A DNA stretch of 64,000 bases from Lotus japonicus (taxonomy: Eukaryota; Streptophyta; Magnoliopsida; Fabales; Fabaceae): positions 81,344,983 to 81,408,982 of the forward strand of contig NC_080042.1 of the NCBI RefSeq assembly GCF_012489685.1, in the 5' to 3' direction. The stretch's first letter is position 1, and each line of letters starts with the position of its first letter. Shown one piece after another: positions 54,896 through 64,000 of the stretch. The translations under genes and the position numbers were made by a program. The notes beneath the pieces were generated by a model. That model searched no databases. It was not told where the DNA came from and was given only the letters and a program-made list of their open reading frames with translations.

Positions 54896-57800
54896 TCATA
54901 CCCGTACATTTTCAGCAGCTTCCTTGATTTGATCTATTGTAAAGATTCCAAAGAAGTCATCATCTTTGAGCCCATTGATAGCTGCCAATGCAACATCATC
55001 AACACTAACAGGTGGAGCCAAGAGTAGATCAGATGCAGGAAGAGAGCTTAACGGTTTTGTGAAGTTCTCTACTGCTTTAAGAATTTTCTCCGCTGGCTCT
55101 CCGACCAAATCCAATGGAAGCTCAAAACCATCCACTCTCCTTTTCCCATATATGAAACCAGGTCTTAAGACAATACCTGAAGATGTTGGGATCAAAGTGA
55201 AATGTCAAAAATGGTAGGCAAGTAAAAACAGCAAGACCTATCCATTTAGTTAGGTTTATATCCTTCAAAAGCGTGATATTCATCTTCCACGAATCCTATT
55301 GCTGGATCTCAATGAGCTTGCGCTCTATTCTATTAGTTTAAAAATAATAGATTCACCAAATTGACTTGTTTGCTGATAACATGATGTTGCTTTTTGCAAA
55401 TAGGTTTTAGAACATCAGGTCCTTGATAATAACAGAACTCAAATATCAATTTAGTTTCAAGATCATGAAAGGTGTAGAATAATGACCTGAACCAGGGTAC
55501 TTAGACAGAACCTCGGATTCTGCTTTCCTTTTTCCTGTGAAGTACCCAGATGAAAGTAGAAATGATGGCAAGTTATAGTCGTGAACTGAGATCAAGATGA
55601 ATTTCGGAATTCCTGCAAGGCAACAGAGGAGAGGTGAGAATCAAATAGGGCATAAAGTTTATTAATCTTTGATTCCCACATTCAGAACATCATAAAGCAA
55701 AAATATGCCAAACAGAATTTATTCATACAAAGCCATAAGCACTAAACTTTCTGTTTAGATTTAACTAGAATGAGAAACAATTGTTAAAAGAACATTCTCA
55801 TCCAAACGAAACTTCTGAAATGTGAAGAGACATTGCAATGTGCTAATTTCTTCTGCTTATCAGTGCACATGAAACTATGTCCTTTACGTACCATTAATTC
55901 ATTACCCAAAAGTAAGATTTCAGTAATAAAGACATGGCATCAAAGACACCATTATTAGAAAATCAAACCTCATACTCTTGCACTTACTCCTTTATCAAAT
56001 TTTCAGACACAACAGCAAATAATGTAGATTTTAATTAAAAAATGGTTATATGTTGATTTACTCCACGTATCCTTCCCGAGATCCATAAACATTCTCAGCA
56101 GAAAAAGAGAACAAAGTAAGTTCCAGAGTTCAACCAAGTAACAGATAAAGAATTACAGCTCTTTTAAGGGGGAAATGAAACTAGAAAACCATTGAGGATA
56201 TCTTCTCCTACTAACTAGTTGTAAATAATATAATCTACTTGATGTAGTGATGCTATCAGACAATTCAATGCAGTTCACAGTTCTAATAGAGCTAAATACC
56301 TGAAGTATTGTATGACAGGTAATGGAAATTAGAATAAGGCTTGCCTTATAAAGATCAGAGAAGATTGATCTCAAAAGGTCATTTCCAAATTTATGGAAGG
56401 GTATCGATAAAAGTCTAAGGCTCAAATATAGTCTGACATGAATGATGAAATGTAAACATAGGTGACGTTAATACCAAAGAAATGCTCAATGAGATGGCTC
56501 ACCATATTCCTTTGCAGCATTCACAGCCACAACATTAGCCTCGCCATTTATCTTTCTCATCTGCTCCTCGCTCCCAAAACCTCCAAGGGTTGAAACCACT
56601 GCAGTAGCTCCAGGAAGTACTTCATCCCAGTTTACATAAAAAACATCTCCTGCGCATTTGGCATAACACTGAAATACTCTCTAGAAAAAGATTGAAGAGA
56701 TCACTTCATTATAAACTTAAATGTCATGTATTCAACTGGTTAATTCAAACGTCAGAAGTACAAAGCCATGACCTAAGATCCTGCTATGATTGGTGGGCAC
56801 ATGTATGTCTCTTTCATCAATCCGAGGCCAGAAACACAAGCATAAAGAGAAATGCAACAGATAAATATCTGAAGTTCCAAACACATACACATTGGTGAAA
56901 GATATAAAGTGAGTAGTGGTATTTATGTATTGCTACTGTTCTAGACAATTCTCTACTACAATTTTGTACTAATTTTTATGGTGTTGATTTTCTCTTTCCC
57001 TCTTCCTATGTATGCTTCGATGGCCTTAACCGAGTACAAGAAGAAGAAAGAATCATGGATCTGTTTAGAATTAGGTTAAGTTAACATGCCTGGAATCCAA
57101 GTAACCTGATCTACCCAAGTACCAGGGTAAGTAGGACGTCCTGACCTGAAAATTGAAATCTCAGTTAAATCTATAAAAAGTTAAAAAAACAAAAATGCAA
57201 GAGTCAATTAGTTAAACATTTTATAAACCTGTTTAGGCTAATGACTTCTATGCCTCTAGATACTGCTGCCTTGCATATGGCAGAACCAACAAAGCCACTG
57301 CCTCCTAAGACTACAATCTACAAGGAGAGTCATTTACACAATAATGTTTCTGCAAAAAGCATTCAAGAATGGATAATATAAATTATTAAAACAGTTGGAT
57401 GAGTGTACCCACCCGTTCACTTTTAACATCAGCTGCAACGTCTATAGGGGTTAATCTAGGATCGTCGCTAACACCTGCTCCTGCAAAACTGCAGCTAACT
57501 GCAAACCTGCAGAAAAATATACACAAACCATTAGAGGGCATATCATAGATATTGAAATCCACTATTGGATTTATACGCCTATCAAGTCTCGTGAAGCAAA
57601 AGGGAAGCCAAACTCGTGGCTAACAACACTAAATACACTAAATAAGCTCCAATTAGTGCTCTTTGGTGTGCATCCAAATTGGTACTAAATAGTGTTTGTC
57701 ATACTAGAGAATGCGGAAGGAAAGTACAGTAGTCTACAACAAAATAGTACGCTTCTTACTTCCAAATGCTTATAGTACAAGCTGCATAATTGGATCTTAT

Positions 57801-58273
57801 TAAATGAATCAATTTTGATTCTGAAAAAAACAACACTTGGTTAACCTTATAAACAAGTTTTACACGTCCCACAACTTAACCTATAAGAACCTAAAATCCC
57901 ACCACTTGATTTCACCATCCAGGGTGAACTTCAATATAATCCTTAGACTACACATTAATTAGACAATAATGAATAACAAAAGCTTAGGCTTTGCAATTGC
58001 CACTTCTGAAATTGAACATGCAACCCATTACTCATTCATTGTGATTTCCAAATAGCAGAAAACATGAAGAATTGAAATGGATGGAGAAAAAGGATTGAAA
58101 CCCAGATAAGAGAAAGCAAAAAAGTTGTGAACTTCATGGGAGAGGGATTGGAATACTAACCGATGACTTTTGAAATGCAAGGTGGGTGGAGATTTGTAAA
58201 ACGGTGTTCTGACAGAGAACGCAGGCGGAGTAGGAGGAGCAGAAACGGCAGTGAGAGACAAAAACGACGCCAT
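54896..58273 (-). CDS. plastid-type NAD(P)-binding Rossmann-fold protein (At1g32220-like)
   Basis: Seven exons give 301 aa: 58273-58161, 57506-57413, 57317-57229, 57145-57090, 56649-56503, 55612-55487, 55176-54896. The first 50 or so residues are Ser/Thr/Pro-rich with few acidic residues, like a chloroplast transit peptide. The dinucleotide-binding loop is GGSGFVG (74-80). An atypical short-chain dehydrogenase pattern follows with Y190-x3-K194 in GYFTGKRKAE. Further family marks are TWVDQVTWIPGDVFY, GATAVVSTLGGFG, RPGFIYGK and DDFFGIFTIDQIKEAA at the C-terminus. It resembles Arabidopsis At1g32220, a chloroplast protein of unknown substrate (from memory). The intron after exon 4 starts GC (CCAG|GCATGT), all others GT. 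The gene is head to head with DAD1, about 1.18 kb apart. Confidence 0.92.
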
Positions 58274-59456
58274 TTTGGTTTGGAGTACACTGGTTATTGT
58301 GGTTGTAATTGTAGTTTAGCACATGAAGAAGAAGATGAAGGAAACACAGCAAGCGTACAACTGAGTTATAGAAGGAACAAGAATGAAGAATGAATGACAC
58401 GGTTGTAAGAGAACACCCACCACGCCAAATGAAGGGGGGGTATATTTTATAATTTTATTGTTGTGTTCTAAAATTTGAAACCACTAGAAATGGCAATTCC
58501 CTACACCTCTTTCACTACTTGCCTCTTTGTTTCACTCTGGTGGTTTGCAATGCTGGCAACACCTAAATAATTGGGATAATTGATAGTATAATAAAAAGTT
58601 AATTCTAATATTATAATTCATTTTGGTTTTCCAATGTATTCCATAGCTTGACAAACAAGTTCTGAGATTACGTTAAGTGAATAGGTCTCTCCCAGCAGAT
58701 CATTTTCCATTTTTGTTTGATAGACAAATGTTAGTGGTTAGTTGTTAGTAAGTTAGAAAACCCCTTCAAATTTCCTTCCAGGATTCGAACCTTGGACCTT
58801 CCCCTCCCCAACCCTTATGTCCTCTAGCTCTTACCACTTGAGCTAACCCTCGGGATCCATACACCCCGCTAAGAGATTAAACTCTCGACTAGATGCTTAA
58901 GGAGCTCAGTTATCTACTAATTGTGCTAAACCTTGTTGGTATAACTAATTATCATTGTCCATAAAATGTCATTCATAATTAATTAAGGTTGAGTGCATGT
59001 TTGGTTTCACGTTTGACAAGTCCAAATGTGGATCCTTGAGTCGAAAATCAACTATTTCTTGCTTTTAAAGACGTGTGAATTCTGGGTGAGTTTTCCAACC
59101 AGACTTTGAGCCAATTCAACACAAACCATGAATACTAGAGCTCATCATGTCATTGAGATATAACCTTCATTTTTTTTTTTGGTCGATTAACCTTCATTTA
59201 TTGTTTTGAGTTTTTGCCAAATTATTGGTTTGGTTTTTAGAAGTCATTTGATTGATTGATTCATGGACTTGGGTGAAAGCCCAAAACAACTTGATTTTTG
59301 TTTTTCCAAGCCCAAGACGATTTGTTTTTGTATGCAAAAGCCCAAGATGAAATGAAAGTCGTGTTTGGAGAAGACTTTAGAGGATGTGGAGCTGAAAGCA
59401 GAGAGAAGAAGAGTGAAGTGTAGAAGGAAGAAGAAGAGAGTTCTGGTTTGTGAGAA
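58274..59456. promoter_or_regulatory. shared upstream region of the Rossmann and DAD1 genes
   Basis: This 1.18-kb space between two divergent starts must hold both promoters. It is partly filled by a SINE. No TATA box is convincing on either side, which fits housekeeping genes. A C-rich run (written as G on the plus strand, GGGGGGG near 58431) lies about 160 bp upstream of the Rossmann ATG. Confidence 0.5.
58711..58858 (-). mobile_element. tRNA-derived SINE with intact A and B boxes
   Basis: Read on the minus strand from about 58858: CGAGGGTTAGCTCAAGTGG is a clear pol III A box (TTAGCTCAAGTGG), and GGTTCGAATCC about 60 bases on is a perfect B box. The tail ends near TTGTCTATCAAACAAAAA. This 3' end differs from the SINEs at 22321 and 29309, although the heads are alike (AACTCAAGTGGTA, GAGCTAG), so two subfamilies are present. 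Confidence 0.8.
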
Positions 59457-61756
59457 ATGGCGAGGTCTACCACCAAGGATGCCCAGGACCTTTTCCGTGC
59501 TCTTTGGTCTGCGTATTCTTCAACCCCCACAAATCTCAAGGTTCCTTTATCTCTGTCTCTCTTTCTCTCAATTTCTCCAAGAATCTTCACGTTTTCCTAA
59601 CCCCACTTCGTTTCTTCTTTCAGATCATTGATGTGTACGTCGCCTTCGCCGTCTTCACCGCTCTCATCCAGGTACACTTCAACCTTAACCTCTATTTCCT
59701 CCAGATCTGTCATTTTTAGCTGTTGTTTTGATGGTACTTGAGTGTGAGATTGGCGAATTGTGCTGATCGGAACTTCGATCAATCCTTGGTCATTGTGGCG
59801 GTTTCCGATCCAACTCTTAATTTGGGTAGTTGCTTTCAATTTTGTTAATGTAGTAGTTTCATTGCTTAGACAATGCATAGCATTTTCATTTTGTTTAGGG
59901 TTTTGTAAGTGGATGAATATACTATTTTCCATTGGAATGATGTGAACTTAGTGGTTACTTGGTTTAGTATATCTTGATTTGGCATTATAAGCTTTGATCA
60001 CTGTTTTGGGTTTAGAGATTAGATGGTTCCACCCTCAGTCCCCCACCTTTGTAGCAAGTAGATTGTTTGTCATGTGTATAAGTGAAATGGATCTGAGGCT
60101 TATGCTGTTATTGCTCGTGAATCCGCTAAACAACTTATATTTAAAGGGAAACCCCATGAATCAAGAAGACCTAATGTCGAAAACATGATTTTTGGGAAGC
60201 AAATGATCTCAAGGTTGAAATTCAGGCTTGCTCGACACGGCGTGTTGAGATGTGGTTTGGTATTCAAATAGATTACCTTGACGATCGGTTGGTGTTTGGT
60301 AAATGTAGATTCAGTGGAAAAAAACTGCCATAATAAGGGCATTGGCACTTTATTTTTGGTACCTTAATGGGACATTGAGCAGCTGCCTAATGGACGATTG
60401 ATGCTTCTTCAAGCCTCGAACTAGCTAAATATCAAGGAATTCTGTTAGGTATTAGGCACCTTCTGACCTGTTTTTATTCAGTGTGTGTTTGGAAACCCAA
60501 TAGGTTTTTTAGTTTGAGGGAGAAGTGATTTTGGGAGAAGCTGCTAGGAGGAGCTTCTTTGAGAGGATAAATGATTATGGATGAATTACAAGTGGATCCA
60601 ATTCCAAACATGCTGTAAATATTGAAGTAGAATCTGGTTGCCTAGAACTTGCACAAACTCTCCATTGTGTTGTCAGGAAATTCTCATCTTTTGACCTAGA
60701 ACTGGGGTTTTGCGTTTCTTTAAGGTACAGCACGTTTGAGGGTGTTCCTTCTCCCACACTAAAAGAAAATGCAGTATGATAACTCGTATCTTAGCTATTC
60801 TAACAAAGTAATATAGTGAGTGTGTGGATTGTCGAAGTATATCCATTGATTTGTGTTCTTGCCTGACTGGATATTCTTCCAGTTTATAGTTTTAGTGAAT
60901 TCCCATTTTTAATATTTTAAGAAATATCTGACAATTTAATTTAATTTTTTGCTTATGGTTCAAAGTTAGTTTCAAGGTTTATGTTACAGTTAATTGCTCT
61001 TATTGAAACTTACATTATTTTTTCTTTATGAACAGGTAGCTTATGTGGCTCTTGTGGGATCATTTCCATTTAACTCCTTCCTTTCAGGAGTACTTTCTTG
61101 CATAGGGACTGCAGTTCTTGCTGGTAAGTGTCAAATGTGTATTACAATTTGCAGGCTAGCTAGTTATGCATATTTACACACAGTCATATACACAATTTTA
61201 TACATTGAAACTTCTAAGCCTACAAGATACATTTGAGTAGATATGAGACTTCTAAATTTACTAGGTACAACACATACATAAATGTAGTTTGTCTCTCTAA
61301 TCTTTTGTTATCATCCTTTATTTTGAACCAGTCTGTCTTCGGATTCAAGTGAATAAAGAGAATAAGGAGTTCAAGGTAAAAGTCATTTCCTCATTTATTT
61401 TGATCTTTGAGATGATTTATGCAAGTCAAATTGAAACCTGGAATTACGCATGAAAGTTGCAACCGATAATACTTTTAGGTTTACTTTCTTTTGTTAATCT
61501 TATTATATTTCAACAACTTGGCAAAATTTTGTAGTTTCATACTTAGATCCCTACATCTTTAACTTGACAAAACGAAGCAGGAAGGAAATGAATAAATGAA
61601 ATGATGTGTTGTCTCCATATTGTTTTCACTTGATATATTCTTACAGATATTTGGTCTTCTGTCCCACTGCAGGATCTTGCACCGGAGCGTGCTTTTGCAG
61701 ATTTTGTTCTCTGCAATTTGGTGCTCCATTTGGTGATCATGAACTTCCTTGGTTAA
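59457..61756 (+). CDS. DAD1: DAD1, oligosaccharyltransferase subunit (defender against apoptotic death)
   Basis: Five exons join to 115 aa, the normal length for plants: 59457-59540, 59624-59671, 61036-61123, 61332-61375, 61673-61756, all GT-AG. Family landmarks are [75 protein letters not shown] and the C-terminal [13 protein letters not shown]. Three hydrophobic segments (about 29-47, 52-75 and 95-113) make it an ER membrane protein. It is a small subunit of the complex that transfers glycan to Asn of nascent proteins; loss causes cell death in animals. Intron 2 is long (about 1.36 kb). Confidence 0.97.
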
Positions 61757-61970
61757 ATTGGGTTCATGTGGCTTTTGTTGTTTTCAAGAGAACCCTCGGA
61801 TGATAAAAATGAGTAGTATTATACCTGGATTTTTGCAATAGTGTTTACAAACAGTCACTAGCATTTAACTGATTACTTCATTTTGCAATACTGTTTTGAA
61901 CATAGAGATGATAGATGTTGAATTTGCCATATTTTAAACTACTTTTTAAATGGTGAATCACACAAGGCAC
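61757..61970. other. 3' flank of DAD1
   Basis: Probable 3' untranslated region. No other feature. Confidence 0.5.
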
Positions 61971-62393
61971 TCATATGGATATATAAATCTGAATACTACT
62001 CCAAAACACTCGAAAGAGAGCCAAGTTGCAGTCCTCCATCTTATTTTCTGTGAGGTCCAATTTTTTGAAGTGCTGGAAGATTGAAATATCGGTGGAGGAT
62101 TTTTTCGCATGCTTCCAAAAGATCAAACAAAAAGCTCTAGTTTGTAGAGTGTAGACTAGCATATGGCATGAGATCATACGAAACCTGATTGCAAACCAAT
62201 TCAAACTACACTTATTATTTTTGCTAAACAAGTGTGGGTCTTCAACTTGTTCCAACCTTTCTTTCCCAAACCTAGAGATCAATATTAGAACCTTATCTCG
62301 GATATTGGCATATTGTAGACTCTCCTTTCTCCTCTGTTCCTGGGATTCTAATCCCTGTTTGACCTTTTCTAACCACCCTTGATTTATACACAA
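61971..62393 (-). other. unidentified 140-aa open frame
   Basis: The first 55 codons (WLEKVKQGLESQEQRRKESL, later DKVLILISRFGKERLEQVED) look like a charged helical protein segment. The rest is low-quality sequence. It could be one exon, or a pseudogene piece, of an unknown protein. There is no supporting neighbour exon with clean splice sites, and I recognise no family. Confidence 0.25.
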
Positions 62394-64000
62394 AAAAATT
62401 AATAGTCAAAATATAAAATAACAATGGAAAAAGTTTGCTATTATGTTTTCCTATTAAAGCACAATAGCTAGCCAAACACAGTTACAAGGATATTAAGTAA
62501 AGTTTAAGTGAACTGCTATATGTTCCGATTAAAGCATAAACGAATGTTAAGGATAGAGTTACGTGGTGTGTTTCATATCTGTGACGAAAAAGGGAGAAAA
62601 AAACACAAAAAGCAATTTTGGATGGGCTCAAAACTAGCCTGATTGAATGACACCCCTCCGTGCAGCTTGGTGACAAATGACAATCAAGGTGTGCAGGAAA
62701 ACAGTTCCATATCAGATGCTCATGGACACCCTTTTGGTTTTTAGGTCCTGAGTTATTTGATTTATTGAACCGAATCAGAATCACCACCATGATCATGATA
62801 TACGACAATTCAAAACACTAGTCCTGCATTGCCCCTAGCTACAATGCAGATGCAATCATGCAAACATTTGGTGCTCTCTGTCAAGGTTATTGAACCTCAG
62901 GGATATCTGCTTGGTTCAAGCTTCTTAGAGTGGGAATCTGTTGGAGTTTCTTTGTTATCTTATCATAAATTCGGATTGAATACGTAGCAACATGTCAACC
63001 ATTAGATTCTACAATATTAAATGTTTATGATCTTATATTTTGTCATTCATACAATGATGAGGTCTTTGAACTTGAATCTAGACACTAGAGAAACGTGATT
63101 CCTTTTTATTGTACGGACACAATTTTTTCCATATAATCTGTCTAAAATTCACACAATTTTATTTTAATGAACATGATAACCCTTCAATCTACTATGGGAG
63201 AAAAATTAAATCAATTTAATATATTTAAACTCGTGCCGACATATGATATACTGATCGATCTCTCTCTTTCTCTTTGTGTGTAACTCCATTTCTAAGCAGA
63301 GTCAGGCAATTTCTGATCGTGCCACATCTTTTGATCTTCCTTCTTCTCTAATTCCTATAGTTTTCTTTGTGTATGGTATCTTTCATTAAAGTCTAGCTTC
63401 ATTTTTACTTCACCTTATTCACATGTGTCCCCAATAAATTTTCTGTGTGTCTAAGTTTGGCCAAGTTTGAATAGCAGTTGTTTACTTCGTTGTGTATATA
63501 ATAGTATATGGTAAGACCGTTAGTGCCCCACAGCTATAACTTTGTGTTGCATATGTTAAAGAGTACAAAAAAGGGAGTGCATGGGATATATACTCCAACC
63601 CATAATACAAAGGTAAAGTTAAAAAAATTCATTTGTTTAATATTATCGAGATATAATTAGTTCATCAACTACAGAATCTCTTTAATCAAGGGACTAAGAA
63701 TTTCATGTTGATCATTCCCTTTTTGTAAATAGGATTATCTTTTAACACTATTTTTTAACACAATTGTGATAAGATAAAGAAAATGCAAGTTATTAATTCT
63801 TCAAGGTCAATAACTATCCCATTCAAGCTTTAAGAAAGCATTATTTAACTGTAGGTAGTAGCGTGACGACACATGTGATTTGAATAATACTAAGATGAAT
63901 TGTTTAAGATTGCATGCACGAGGGTCCCGAATAATGTCACATTGTCACGCTGTTGTAAAATTAGTATTTTATGATTTACGATGACCAACGATGGTCACCA
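62394..64000. other. intergenic DNA
   Basis: No gene or repeat structure recognised in the last 1.6 kb. Confidence 0.5.

Overview
The window is nuclear DNA of a flowering plant, almost certainly a eudicot. The evidence is AT-rich intergenic DNA, small GT-AG introns, plant-specific gene families (an HD-Zip IV factor, a class III peroxidase) and a dense load of plant transposons. A legume is my guess from the general look of genes and repeats; it is not proven here.

Six host genes look intact. They are an HDG5-like HD-Zip IV transcription factor (23.6-28.2 kb, minus, 11 coding exons, 776 aa), an intronless eIF3 subunit g (40.6-41.4 kb, plus), a secreted class III peroxidase (48.1-49.6 kb, plus, 4 exons), an SMN-like snRNP assembly factor without a visible Tudor domain (51.6-53.7 kb, plus, 5 exons), a plastid-type NAD(P)-binding Rossmann protein resembling Arabidopsis At1g32220 (54.9-58.3 kb, minus, 7 exons, one GC-AG intron) and the oligosaccharyltransferase subunit DAD1 (59.5-61.8 kb, plus, 5 exons). 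The last two are head to head. From memory, their Arabidopsis counterparts (At1g32210 and At1g32220) are also neighbours, so this may be an old linked pair. I worked out all exon boundaries by joining frames at splice consensus sites; every joined frame closes.

The rest is mobile DNA. 0-10.5 kb has no recognisable host gene and holds MITEs, a truncated LINE and a SINE fragment. 10,581-20,211 is a complete, young Ty3/gypsy element of the Tat type: 225-bp LTRs with two differences, a CACAT target duplication, an open 1,734-aa gag-pol with a second RNase H, and an antisense 601-aa ORF that needs removal of an 81-nt intron. 29.6-30.2 kb is a hAT-type MITE. 31.5-32.9, 46.6-47.0 and 49.9-51.0 kb are decayed LINEs, all on the minus strand. 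33.0-40.1 kb is a nest of Helitron-like ends with a captured pair of O-fucosyltransferase exons and a 3-kb inverted repeat (arms about 1.3-1.5 kb). 42.5-45.3 kb is a very young non-autonomous LTR element on the minus strand, with a chimeric interior full of tandem duplications, inserted downstream of eIF3g.

The features most worth following are the long inverted repeat as a possible siRNA source, the spliced antisense gene of the gypsy element, the Tudor-less SMN with its cysteine cluster, and the chimeric non-autonomous LTR element.
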